Origin: Candidatus Saccharimonadota bacterium
GTDB taxonomy: Bacteria; Patescibacteriota; Saccharimonadia; Saccharimonadales; Saccharimonadaceae
Reading direction: 5' to 3'
Assembly (NCBI GenBank): GCA_009783235.1
Contig: WRHN01000002.1
Span: 157,629-221,628, forward strand
DNA: 64,000 nucleotides
Position numbers and translations under genes: made by a program
Notes under the pieces: generated by a model
What the model was told of the DNA's origin: nothing
Databases searched by the model: none
The model's input: only the letters and a program-made list of their open reading frames with translations
Shown: positions 33,599 through 42,324 of the stretch, piece after piece
Layout of the letters: every line of letters begins with the position of its first letter
How positions within the stretch are numbered: the first letter of the stretch is position 1

Positions 33599-34634
33599 TT
33601 CTTTTGGGTTTCTCTTTCGGTGCGGGCGCTGATAGATGCTTTTTGTTAAATGCTGTCTTGCTGTTAATGACTGGGTATATGGCCCCAGCGGCAGCGGCGG
33701 TAATGGGCAATTGTACGGGTTTATGTTTGAGCAATTTGTGCTTAATTTGAGTCTGTTTTTCCTCGCGTTTCTGGGTGCTCAATGCATGTTTATAACCGGG
33801 TTCATGATGATGAATAATTATAACTCTTCGCGAATGCGCATTGGGGGCAATCAGCCAACGCATCAAACGTTCCCAGTGAGGTTTGTCAGTATCACCCACC
33901 GAAAGTCCATACAAAATAATAATTTCGCTCTCGTTTATAATGTTCGCTAAAACGCTAAGCTTGCCGTCGTTGAGCGAGCTAATTGCAGTCGGTTTAACCA
34001 GGTGTTTCTTGGTTTCATTTCCCAATTTTTCTGCTCCTTCAATCTGATCCAAGTCACCCACGCCAATAATAATATGCTCATCTAGCCGACCGTGGATGTG
34101 GTGTACACTAGCGTTATAATCTACCAAAGAAGATTCCAGATCCGCACTATTAATCACAGCTGCCAAAAGTGGTGTGTAATTAAAATTCACAAAATTTACT
34201 TTTTTACGACGCCCCAGCCTGCTCTTGAGCCATTGTTCAGCGTCAGCGTTGGTATTGGGAATATCTGAAAAATCCTCGGCGATGCCCCGGACAGTCTCCT
34301 CTAGCATTTTGGTAACATTTTTCTGGCTAAAATCAAAACCTTCCATTGCGTTCTTGAGATAATCGTTCAGTATTTCAATAATTTCATCACGGTCAGCCTG
34401 GAAATTCTCGTCAGTGACTTTGGCGTCGCCAACATGCAGCCCCAGTCCTGATTCAAAATCCGCCCATCGTTTTTTGCCCTGGCCTTCTTTGATGATGCTT
34501 TGAATTATCAAGTTCTTAGAGCCCTTATAATTCTTGGCAAGGTGGTCATAAAAGTGCTTGTACGCCGTGTCAAACTCAAGGTTCAAATCAAAACCGTTAC
34601 CAATCAAGAATGTAATTACCGTCTCATTGTTCAT
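33567..34634 (-). CDS. AbiH-family abortive-infection protein, 355 aa
   Basis: A predicted anti-phage protein. The N-terminal motif FLIGNGFDLNLEFDTAYKHFY is diagnostic for AbiH. Further matches are RWADFESGLG, FVNFNYTPLL (NFNYT motif), HHIHGRLDEHIIIGVGD and IIILYGLSVGDTDKPHWE. The family is believed to cause host shutdown on phage infection; the biochemical mechanism is not established. The C-terminal 70 residues are basic and Pro/Ala-rich, perhaps disordered. The ATG is preceded by TATAAT at 34641-34646 with a 6-nt gap. It is a single opposite-strand insertion in the glycan locus. Confidence 0.9.
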   Translation of the reverse strand: MNNETVITFLIGNGFDLNLEFDTAYKHFYDHLAKNYKGSKNLIIQSIIKEGQGKKRWADFESGLGLHVGDAKVTDENFQADRDEIIEILNDYLKNAMEGFDFSQKNVTKMLEETVRGIAEDFSDIPNTNADAEQWLKSRLGRRKKVNFVNFNYTPLLAAVINSADLESSLVDYNASVHHIHGRLDEHIIIGVGDLDQIEGAEKLGNETKKHLVKPTAISSLNDGKLSVLANIINESEIIILYGLSVGDTDKPHWERLMRWLIAPNAHSRRVIIIHHHEPGYKHALSTQKREEKQTQIKHKLLKHKPVQLPITAAAAGAIYPVINSKTAFNKKHLSAPAPKEKPKRTTATIPDAPV

Positions 34635-34640
34635 ATAAAC

Positions 34641-34684
34641 ATTATACCTGAGCTAACATTGGTTTTGTGTTGTAATATTTACAA
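34641..34684 (-). promoter_or_regulatory. AbiH promoter with an adjacent palindrome
   Basis: The minus strand has TGG/TATAAT-type -10 (hexamer revcomp at 34641-34646). About 23 nt further upstream lies a perfect inverted repeat TTGTAA-TAT-TTACAA (34670-34684), positioned like an operator just beyond the -35 region. A binding protein is unknown. Confidence 0.45.
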
Positions 34685-34706
34685 TATAACCACGCCCGCA
34701 AAGCCC

Positions 34707-34723
34707 GCAAATTTCACATTTGC
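34707..34723 (-). other. Hairpin downstream of galE
   Basis: Stem GCAAAT/ATTTGC with a 5-nt loop, 15 nt past the galE stop. It lacks a T tract, so termination is doubtful. Confidence 0.3.
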
Positions 34724-34737
34724 AAGTAATGCGAGAA

Positions 34738-35751
34738 CTATTTTTTGTACCCATTGGGGTTTTTGGACTGCCAGTAATAAGAGTCGACACAGGCCTCAAC
34801 CAGACCTCTTTTTGCCTCCCATTTCAAAAGCTTCTTGGCTTTTTTGGCAGAGGCATAACAACTAGCAACATCGCCGACTCGTCGTGGCACAATTTTGTGC
34901 GGAATATTTTTGCCAGTCACTCTCGAATACGCTTTAATCACGTCCTTAACTGAAACGCCAACGCCAGTACCCAAATTATAAGTGTCAACTCCTGCTTTCA
35001 TACAATTCAAGGCGGCCACGTGGCCCTTGGCCAAGTCAACCACATGCAAATAATCGCGCACACCAGTACCGTCGGGCGTGTCATAATCATCGCCAAACAC
35101 ACTCAACCGCTTTAATTTCCCGACCGCCACCTGCGACACATACGGCAGTAGATTGTTAGGTATGCCGTTCGGATCTTCACCTATCAAACCCGATTCATGC
35201 GCGCCAATTGGATTAAAGTACCGCAGTAGAGTAATTTCCATCTCAGGATTCGCCGTTGAAACATCTCGCAAAACTTGTTCTTGCATGTATTTACTCCAAC
35301 CATACGGGTTCGGTATACCAAGACCGACATCGCTTTCTTCGGTCAACGGCAGTTCACTCGGATCGCCATAAACCGTAGCTGAGGAGCTAAAAATAAGCTT
35401 GGTCACGCCGAACTTTTGCATGGCCTTCAACAAAATCAAAGTGGAATTGATGTTGTTGTCATAGTATTCTATGGGGTTGGTCACCGACTCGCCTACGGAT
35501 TTCAAGCCAGCCAGGTGAATTACAGCTTCTGGTTTTTCAGTTTTAAAAATTTGCTCCAGTTTTTTTGTGTCCCGCACGTCCGCCAAATAAAACTTCGCGG
35601 TCTTACCAGCAATTTCCGCCACTCGCTTGATAGATTCCTTGCTGCTGTTAGACAAATTATCTACCACCACTGGACTGTGCCCAGCGCCAAATAACTCAAC
35701 CAAAATATGCGAGCCAATATACCCTGCCCCACCAGTCAATAAAACTTTCAT
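34738..35751 (-). CDS. galE: UDP-glucose 4-epimerase GalE
   Basis: Interconverts UDP-glucose and UDP-galactose, supplying the glycan locus. The 337-aa SDR-type protein has VLLTGGAGYIGSHI, VVVDNLSNSS, FSSSATVYG and the catalytic Tyr-Lys in NPYGWSKYMQEQV, followed by LRYFNPIGAHESG and the C-terminal VGDVASCYAS. The start MKVLLTGG at 35751 is preferred. The ATG three codons upstream (35760) lies directly behind the TGC-TACAAT -10 (35761-35766) and would precede the transcription start. Confidence 0.95.
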   Translation of the reverse strand: MKVLLTGGAGYIGSHILVELFGAGHSPVVVDNLSNSSKESIKRVAEIAGKTAKFYLADVRDTKKLEQIFKTEKPEAVIHLAGLKSVGESVTNPIEYYDNNINSTLILLKAMQKFGVTKLIFSSSATVYGDPSELPLTEESDVGLGIPNPYGWSKYMQEQVLRDVSTANPEMEITLLRYFNPIGAHESGLIGEDPNGIPNNLLPYVSQVAVGKLKRLSVFGDDYDTPDGTGVRDYLHVVDLAKGHVAALNCMKAGVDTYNLGTGVGVSVKDVIKAYSRVTGKNIPHKIVPRRVGDVASCYASAKKAKKLLKWEAKRGLVEACVDSYYWQSKNPNGYKK

Positions 35752-35973
35752 ACTAGCCATATTGTAGCATATATAAGAATATTATGCTAGCTATTGACTT
35801 AAATGGTTAAATAATCTTTTTTGTAGACTTTACCCACCCTCATTGAATATGCGGTTTTTATCTGTGGTCAACTGAACGTCTTATAACTTCACGTTGGCCT
35901 CACTAGCTAACTCGCTATACCGCACCTCTGCAACTTGACTCAAACCAGACAATCTTTTAGTATAGTGATTGAT

Positions 35974-37710
35974 ATGCTTGCTGTGAGTAAAATCTTTAAA
36001 AAAAATAAGACAGTGATTCGAAAAACTGCGTTCATCATGACATCGCTGATTTTGGCCGTGCTTTTATCGCGATATTTTGGCATAGACCACTGGCACAACT
36101 ACCTGCTCTATTTACTGGTTTTTGTTGCTTGTTTTTGGTCGGTGTTTGATATAGATAAAGTTCTTAACAAGCGTCTAGCTGCTCATGCTGGTGTTTTTTC
36201 ATTCTTGCTAACAATCAGTATTTTTATTGGCGATAAAATCATTCCCGGTAGCGACTTTCTTAGAGCTTTTAGATGGAGTGACATAGCGTATTTCCTAGCA
36301 ATCAATTTAGTTTGTTTTGTCCTGGTCGCAAAGGTAATAAATTGGGTCTCTAACTTCAAATTGCCTTCTTCTAAATTTAAACCAGGACGTAAAATGTGGT
36401 TAATTGCCTCTGTGGCCATATTCATTTGTTGGCTGCCGTACTTCTTGGTCTTTTTTCCGGGGCTTTTGTCTCCAGACTCAATGGAGCAGGTCAAACAGGC
36501 GGTCTACGGAGCAGCCTGGAGCAATCACCACCCTGTTTTGCACACGGCGATAATCTGGTTGACACTGCACACGGCGATGTTTTTAGGAGGAGATGTTATT
36601 CTTGGAATTGCCTTTTACTCTATATTGCAAATGATTTTATTGTCCACTATACTAGGCTACGCGGCGTATTGGATCGCAAAACATTCATCATCTAAAATTT
36701 TCTATCTGTTATCAGTGTTGTTTTTTGCCCTGAATCCAATTTTCGCGACTTATTCCGTTACCGTGTGGAAAGACGTTTTATTTGGTGGCGTAATATTGCT
36801 ATTAACACTGCAGCTTTACGACGCAGTGAAAGACAAGGGCAAAAAATTTAGTAGCCCCCTAACCATGTTGCCGACCGTGTGTACTATCTTCCTAGCAGCG
36901 TTCCTCAGAAGCAACGGTCTTTTTGTCGCTGTGGTAACATTACCTGTGCTAGCCATCGCCTTTAGACAGTATTGGAAAACCATTCTGCCTGTTTTTGCCA
37001 TAACTGTAATTACTATATTTACCATCCAAGGTCCCGTTTTTAACGCACTGCAAATAAGAAAACCGGCGTTTCGCGAGTCGGTGGGTGTGCCCATACAGCA
37101 AATTGCCTATTCCCTAAAACATGGTAACGTCAGTGAAGACCAGCAACTTAAGCTGGCCAACATTATAGATCCGCAAACCATGATCGACCAGTATACAACA
37201 GACACATCAAATGGCATTAAGTTTCATAAAAGCTTTAACAGCGAATATCTCAACGCGCATAAATCGGAGTTCCTTTTGTTATGGGCGCGTATATTGCCCA
37301 ATAATCCGACAAGCTACATGAAAGCGTACGCTCTGGAAACAGAGGGCCTTTGGCATATTGGCAAAACTGGCTACTCGGCCGCAATATACGATAATTATTA
37401 TGAGACTGATTTGACGAGTAATAAAAGCTTGCTAAGTAACACTATAAACAAAATCACGGTTGAAAGCTCTATCTACAACGTAGTTTTCAACATGGCGGTT
37501 GCTGTGTGGTTGGTGTTTTTTGCCGTCACAATATTTCTCTATCAAAAACGATCGCGTCTGTTGATTGTCTTGCTGCCGGTCGTTATTTTATGGCTGACAC
37601 TCATGATAGCTGCGCCGATAAACTACGACTTCAGATATATTTTTCCAATTTACTTAACCATACCAGCGCTAATCACTCTAATACTATTCAAGGATAAGTC
37701 CAAACCCTAG
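35974..37710 (+). CDS. DUF6020-like multi-pass membrane protein
   Basis: A 578-aa protein with at least a dozen hydrophobic segments. A first periplasmic-type loop carries GLLSPDSMEQVKQAVYG and NHHPVLHTAIIWL, motifs of DUF6020 and GT-C-type membrane glycosyltransferase-like proteins. Conserved VTVWKDVLFGG and LRSNGLFVAV follow, then a second outer domain (about residues 380-510) and C-terminal helices with YDFRYIFPIYL. It may transfer sugars or other groups on the outer face, but the activity is unproven. The start at 35974 is supported by TATAGT 7 nt upstream, whereas the longer frame starts before that box. Confidence 0.8.
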   Translation: MLAVSKIFKKNKTVIRKTAFIMTSLILAVLLSRYFGIDHWHNYLLYLLVFVACFWSVFDIDKVLNKRLAAHAGVFSFLLTISIFIGDKIIPGSDFLRAFRWSDIAYFLAINLVCFVLVAKVINWVSNFKLPSSKFKPGRKMWLIASVAIFICWLPYFLVFFPGLLSPDSMEQVKQAVYGAAWSNHHPVLHTAIIWLTLHTAMFLGGDVILGIAFYSILQMILLSTILGYAAYWIAKHSSSKIFYLLSVLFFALNPIFATYSVTVWKDVLFGGVILLLTLQLYDAVKDKGKKFSSPLTMLPTVCTIFLAAFLRSNGLFVAVVTLPVLAIAFRQYWKTILPVFAITVITIFTIQGPVFNALQIRKPAFRESVGVPIQQIAYSLKHGNVSEDQQLKLANIIDPQTMIDQYTTDTSNGIKFHKSFNSEYLNAHKSEFLLLWARILPNNPTSYMKAYALETEGLWHIGKTGYSAAIYDNYYETDLTSNKSLLSNTINKITVESSIYNVVFNMAVAVWLVFFAVTIFLYQKRSRLLIVLLPVVILWLTLMIAAPINYDFRYIFPIYLTIPALITLILFKDKSKP

Positions 37711-37745
37711 CTGGTGATCATAGCCGACTATGCAATACTTTGTGA

Positions 37746-37751
37746 TACAAT
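37746..37751 (+). promoter_or_regulatory. -10 box of the 37759 glycosyltransferase, leaderless type
   Basis: TACAAT ending 7 nt before the ATG at 37759. It supports that start over one 15 codons upstream. Confidence 0.45.
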
Positions 37752-37758
37752 AAGTCGT

Positions 37759-39081
37759 ATGACAACAGAGAAACCAACACCCCATCAAAACCTACTTAAA
37801 ATCAGCGAACGAGCAGTCCACGCAATTGGAGTTTTTGTTTACAAGCACCCAAAGCTCGGGGTGGTAGTTCGCAGAGCTACTGACCCCATCATCACTACTC
37901 TGTTGGCTAAAAAATACCCCGTCCCGCAACGCACTTTGCCAACCACGCAAAAAAAGCGGCTGTTTATTGTAATGACCTACCTGGGTGTTGGAGGAGTAGA
38001 GCAAGTGATGTTGAATATTATAAAGGGTTTCGACCGTAGCAAATACGACCTTCAGCTAGTCACAACCGTCAAACACGACAACCCTTGGCACGACAGGTTT
38101 TCCAAACACGTTGATGATATATTGCATCTAGAGAACGATGGCCTGTTCAAGCCACACCAACCGAACGCTTTCAAGAGAGTATTTTTGTCGAGCTATATCA
38201 TTGACAGCAACCCTCACGCTATCTTAATGACCAACTCTCTGCTTTTCTATCACCTTCTGCCTCGGCTGCGCAAAGGGCTGCCTAGTTTACCAATTTATGA
38301 TATTCTCCACACGCACGGTACGCCAGACCAAAACGATGCTTATTTGAAACTGTCAAAGCCTTTCGACAAATACTTAACCAAGCGAATCGTCATCAATGAA
38401 TACCTTAAACAATATTATGTAAAGAAATATCGTATTAATCCAGAAAAAATTAAGGTCATCTATAATAACATTACGCCAATTGGCAAAATTAGTAAAATGA
38501 CCAACTCTCAAGAAAAAATTTTCAACAAACACCTTGGTAAATCCATAGTAACCTATATCGGTCGACTTGAACTGGATAAATCACCCGTACGATTAGTAAA
38601 CATAGCTAAACAACTACTTGAAGAAAAAACTGCCGCCGTGATCATAGTAGTCGGAGATGGCTCACAAATGGAACAGCTAAAAAATCAATCCCGCCGAGAC
38701 GGAACCTTAGGAAAAACCATTGAGCTCATCGGCTACTCCGACTGCCCCGCTCGCGCCGCGCAGCTCTCTAATTACACTCTGCTTGTTTCTACTATGGAGG
38801 GTCTGCCCATGTCGATTCTTGAATCAATGAGCATGAGTGTTCCATCCATCGCCTCTGCCGTTGGCGGCATACCAGAAATTATCGAAGACAAGAAAGACGG
38901 GTTTTTAGTGCCCATAGATGCCGACTCAGAACAAAAGACCGTTGACGAATTCACAAAAGCAATAGTAACGGCCAGCAGTTTAGACTCTAAGGCGCTAACG
39001 AAAATGCAAAAATCTGCCAAACAAAAAATCACTCAAAAGTTTTCGTCAATGGCAGAAGAGTATAATGCTATTGTCGATTAA
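37759..39081 (+). CDS. Glycosyltransferase family 4
   Basis: A 440-aa GT-B glycosyltransferase. The N-terminal ~65 residues are an extra basic segment. The GT fold begins with RLFIVMTYLGVGGVEQVMLNIIKG. The C-terminal nucleotide-binding half has VTYIGRLELDKSPVRLV, IVVGDGSQMEQLK, IELIGYSD, and the E-x7-E region MEGLPMSILESMSMSVPSIASAVGGIPEII. Substrates are unknown. It ends with a 14-nt overlap of the convergent GT2 gene. Confidence 0.92.
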   Translation: MTTEKPTPHQNLLKISERAVHAIGVFVYKHPKLGVVVRRATDPIITTLLAKKYPVPQRTLPTTQKKRLFIVMTYLGVGGVEQVMLNIIKGFDRSKYDLQLVTTVKHDNPWHDRFSKHVDDILHLENDGLFKPHQPNAFKRVFLSSYIIDSNPHAILMTNSLLFYHLLPRLRKGLPSLPIYDILHTHGTPDQNDAYLKLSKPFDKYLTKRIVINEYLKQYYVKKYRINPEKIKVIYNNITPIGKISKMTNSQEKIFNKHLGKSIVTYIGRLELDKSPVRLVNIAKQLLEEKTAAVIIVVGDGSQMEQLKNQSRRDGTLGKTIELIGYSDCPARAAQLSNYTLLVSTMEGLPMSILESMSMSVPSIASAVGGIPEIIEDKKDGFLVPIDADSEQKTVDEFTKAIVTASSLDSKALTKMQKSAKQKITQKFSSMAEEYNAIVD

Positions 39082-40219
39082 TGCGATTTTTTATACTTCG
39101 CAGTAACTGTTTTGTCGACGCCTTAATCCCCGGACTTCTGAGTTGGTTGGCTTCATTTTTTAGGTCGTTATTAATTTTTGACAGCCTGTCTATGTACTCT
39201 TGTTGTTCGGCTATTGTCTTGGTTTGCTCTTTGGCCTTCCGTACATAATAATCAATCGGTTGTTCATTCTTGATAATTCTCATAACATCATTATACGACC
39301 AACGTCCAGAGTTTGCACCAACAAAATCACTCCTCGGCTTTTTCATGTCTTCGTCCAGGTTCAGCACAAATGCCCTGATGTCGCTGTAACACTCTATAAA
39401 AAGCTTGTCGTGGCCTGCATAATCAAACAGTATCGTGTCGAACACTCTCTTAATAAAACTCTCTTTAAACTTATCGTACAAAACGTTCTCATTTAAAAAG
39501 TTTTTTAACAATTGTAGAGCTCGAAAAGTAGTCTGACTTTCGGGGTCCACTTGGTGCATAGTGCTGGTCGCAACACTAGCGCGATAATGATACAAAAACT
39601 CGTTTACGACGCAAACTTTTTTTGCTAAGCTGAGGGCTTGATGCGTGAACAACAAGTCTTCCCCTCTCACTAATTTTTCGTTGAACATAAGTTTGTTTTC
39701 TTGCAATAACGCTTTTCTGAACATCTTATTACACACTGATGTAGTAGTGATGTTAAATACTTGGTCAGCAATTTGGTTAACATTATTTGATTTTATATAA
39801 ACTTTAGGCTCTTGATAAAACACGTCACTCAACGACTCACTAAAGGCGTCGTACCTACAACACGCGATGTCCGCTCCCTGCTCCTCACACTCAACAAACA
39901 TCTTCTCGACCATTTGACTATCTATTACATCGTCAGCGTCAACAAATTGAACGTATTTGCCGGTAGCCATTTTTAGTCCTTTGTTGCGCGCCGCTGATGC
40001 ACCTTTGTTTTTATGATGAATAACCTTGACACGGTCATCCTTAGCCGACCATTCATCACATATCCGCCCCGACTTATCGGTCGACCCATCATCGACCAAA
40101 ATTATTTCCAAATTTTCATAAGTCTGCTGAACAGCCGACTCGATACATTCATCTAGATAATCCTCTACGTTATAGACTGGAATGATTAAAGACACTACGG
40201 CAGATTCGTTAATTTTCAT
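39068..40219 (-). CDS. Glycosyltransferase family 2, 383 aa
   Basis: A GT-A inverting glycosyltransferase. The first ~110 residues form the nucleotide-sugar domain: VSLIIPVYNVEDYLDECIESAVQQTYENLEIILVDDGSTD, GASAARNKGLKMATG, and the metal-binding DxD in VQFVDADDVID. A helical C-terminal region includes a coiled coil (about 325-365, with EQTKTIAEQQEYIDRL). A TATAAT box lies 8 nt upstream of the ATG. It stands alone on the minus strand between two plus-strand genes. Confidence 0.93.
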   Translation of the reverse strand: MKINESAVVSLIIPVYNVEDYLDECIESAVQQTYENLEIILVDDGSTDKSGRICDEWSAKDDRVKVIHHKNKGASAARNKGLKMATGKYVQFVDADDVIDSQMVEKMFVECEEQGADIACCRYDAFSESLSDVFYQEPKVYIKSNNVNQIADQVFNITTTSVCNKMFRKALLQENKLMFNEKLVRGEDLLFTHQALSLAKKVCVVNEFLYHYRASVATSTMHQVDPESQTTFRALQLLKNFLNENVLYDKFKESFIKRVFDTILFDYAGHDKLFIECYSDIRAFVLNLDEDMKKPRSDFVGANSGRWSYNDVMRIIKNEQPIDYYVRKAKEQTKTIAEQQEYIDRLSKINNDLKNEANQLRSPGIKASTKQLLRSIKNRINRQ

Positions 40220-40269
40220 ATGGCTCCATTATACCACACCTAACACTTGACTTTACAGACTAAATTTTG

Positions 40270-40275
40270 TATAAT
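40270..40275 (+). promoter_or_regulatory. -10 box of the 40282 gene, leaderless type
   Basis: TATAAT followed by exactly 6 nt and the GTG start at 40282. It supports that start over the TTG at 40267, which precedes the box. Confidence 0.5.
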
Positions 40276-40281
40276 GATAGT

Positions 40282-40581
40282 GTGAAAAGAAAAAACAAAA
40301 ATATCCTCATCATTTTCGTGCTCGTTGTAATTGCGGCGGCCATTGGTGCTGGCCTATTTTTCATGACATTAAACCAAAATTCAGAACAAAAACAGGTGCC
40401 GGCGTCGCAGGCCGAAAGCGATAAAGCAGACGACAAAAATCTTGATAAAGAAAACGCTGATACAAAAGCAAATTCAAGCCAATACACCGACGGCAAAACG
40501 CCCGTCCAATATGAAGGCCAGCAACCCGATGATCCGCCAGCTTATGACAACGAGCAATTTCGTATACCCGAAGGAGAATAA
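40282..40581 (+). CDS. Small single-pass membrane protein, 99 aa
   Basis: Starts VKRKNKNILIIFV with a basic N-terminus and one helix (about residues 6-28). A polar, Gln/Asp/Lys-rich tail (about 70 residues) continues, with low-complexity acidic and proline stretches ending PEGE. It is probably a membrane-tethered extracytoplasmic linker. Its stop shares one base with the next start (TAATG), so it is coupled to the lysozyme-like protein and may anchor or recruit it. No family is recognised. Confidence 0.68.
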   Translation: MKRKNKNILIIFVLVVIAAAIGAGLFFMTLNQNSEQKQVPASQAESDKADDKNLDKENADTKANSSQYTDGKTPVQYEGQQPDDPPAYDNEQFRIPEGE

Positions 40582-42323
40582 TGAAAATTAAAAAACAAAA
40601 ACTCGCAATAAAAATTACCCTGCCAGTTGCCTTTGGCTTGTTGATAAGTGGTTCTCTGTTTTTCCTGCATAAGGAGAATTCTTCTAGCGCCGCCGATGCT
40701 CGTTTATTTAACGCTGGCAATATTATGAGCGACTACGTCATGACCAACAAGAATTCTATGTCCGAGACGCAAATTCAAACATTTCTCAACTCAAAAGTTT
40801 CTTGCGATCATTGGGGCGTCAAAAAATCTGAACTTGGCGAAGGCACGCGTGCGCAATATGCTCAAAATCGTGGCTGGCCGCTGCCTTTTGAGTGCCTAAA
40901 CACCTACAAACAAGATGGTGAAACTGCCGCGCATATCATTTGGCAAGCAGCGCAGGATTACAACATCAATCCGCAAGTCCTGATTGTTCTGCTACAAAAA
41001 GAGCAGTCGCTGGTCACTGACGAGTGGCCCGGACCGCACCAATACCGCGCGGCCACTGGTTACGGCTGTCCCGACACGGCTGCTTGTGATAGCCAATACT
41101 ACGGATTCAAAAACCAGGTGCGTAACGCCGCCAAATTCTTTAATGCTTATCAAACTGGCAACACGGCCTGGTACAAATTGGTTTGGCCAGACAATAATTA
41201 TACTGGCGTTTGGCGACAGTTCACTTATAACATTAAGTGGCACCCTGACAACAGCTGTGGTGCTAGCCCAGTCTGGATTGAAAACCGCGCTACGGCTTCC
41301 CTGTATTCTTATACGCCCTATCGCCCGAACGCCGCTGCGCTAAACGCCGGTTACGGTCTGTCTAGCGAATATTGTTCGTCTTATGGCAACCGCAACTTTT
41401 ATTTGTATTTTACGGATTGGTTTGGAGCGACGACCAATGGCTTTGTCAAGCTAGACACTCCTCGTTGGATGCAAATTAAAGTCAATACATACAAACGGCA
41501 TGTTTATACTGAAGAGAGTTTCGGGCCCGAACTCTTGGCTGGGCGGCAAATTTATTTTCCCGACAAAGTAATGATTGGTGGAAAATGGTTCCTACGAACA
41601 GAATACGACCAGCAGCAGGGTAATTCCGACGGCATACCGCTAGAAGATCTTGAGGAAATACCCATATACAAAATCAATCCTGTCTGGATGTCGCTAACAA
41701 GCAATACGAAAAAAATCAACCCCGCCACCAAAGAAACATTTGAGAGTGTCGATAACACCATACATGCTCACTTAAGATTCACGGATAAGATAACCGTTGA
41801 TGGGCAAGACTATTATCGAACAGAATACGAAAGAGACTCCGGGCGCTCCAGGTTTATAACAGACAGCGTACTCTCTGAAGTTAAATTATCAAACTTTATT
41901 ACCCCACGATACCTAATAGCAAAAAAGGATATTGAAAAGATTGATGCTAGAACTGGTAATAGAGTTTCAACTGTCACCGCTGGATCGATGCTATTTTACA
42001 ACCAACGTATTAATCTTGGACCAATATTATACGCCCAAGCAGAAAATGACAAAGGCACCTATAACGTTGTTAACATTGACGACCTAAGCGAACTAGGCGG
42101 ACATAATTTTATATCACTCATCACTCCGCGATGGATATCTCTCAAAAAAGACGCTCGAAAAGTCCATGTGTTCACAGGAGAATCGTTTGGCCCCGTGCTC
42201 TTAGCCGGTCAAAAAATCTACTTCCCCACTAAAATATTAATTAACGGAGAATGGTATCTTAGGACAGACTACGACACCACACTTGGTAACTTCGATGCAA
42301 TACCGCTTTCTGACATTGAATAG
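40581..42323 (+). CDS. Secreted lysozyme-like protein with four C-terminal repeats, 580 aa
   Basis: An exported cell-wall protein. A signal peptide (about residues 1-33) is followed by a domain of about 250 residues. It contains NINPQVLIVLLQKEQSLV, with a Glu where lysozyme-like enzymes keep their catalytic acid, then GYGCPDTAACDSQYYGFKNQV and NAAKFFNAYQTG. From about 293 to 580 four repeats of about 65-70 residues follow (near 293, 362, 441 and 515). The first and last are closest to each other: both start TPRW, then SFGP, then GxxIYFP and LRTxYD. They may be SH3-like wall-binding modules. It ends 1 nt from the convergent GT2 gene. Confidence 0.8.
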   Translation: MKIKKQKLAIKITLPVAFGLLISGSLFFLHKENSSSAADARLFNAGNIMSDYVMTNKNSMSETQIQTFLNSKVSCDHWGVKKSELGEGTRAQYAQNRGWPLPFECLNTYKQDGETAAHIIWQAAQDYNINPQVLIVLLQKEQSLVTDEWPGPHQYRAATGYGCPDTAACDSQYYGFKNQVRNAAKFFNAYQTGNTAWYKLVWPDNNYTGVWRQFTYNIKWHPDNSCGASPVWIENRATASLYSYTPYRPNAAALNAGYGLSSEYCSSYGNRNFYLYFTDWFGATTNGFVKLDTPRWMQIKVNTYKRHVYTEESFGPELLAGRQIYFPDKVMIGGKWFLRTEYDQQQGNSDGIPLEDLEEIPIYKINPVWMSLTSNTKKINPATKETFESVDNTIHAHLRFTDKITVDGQDYYRTEYERDSGRSRFITDSVLSEVKLSNFITPRYLIAKKDIEKIDARTGNRVSTVTAGSMLFYNQRINLGPILYAQAENDKGTYNVVNIDDLSELGGHNFISLITPRWISLKKDARKVHVFTGESFGPVLLAGQKIYFPTKILINGEWYLRTDYDTTLGNFDAIPLSDIE

Positions 42324-42324
42324 T

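Noticed and set aside
36183..36494. A 103-codon minus-strand frame inside the DUF6020-like gene
   Set aside because: Shadow of a long membrane-protein frame; no promoter or RBS.
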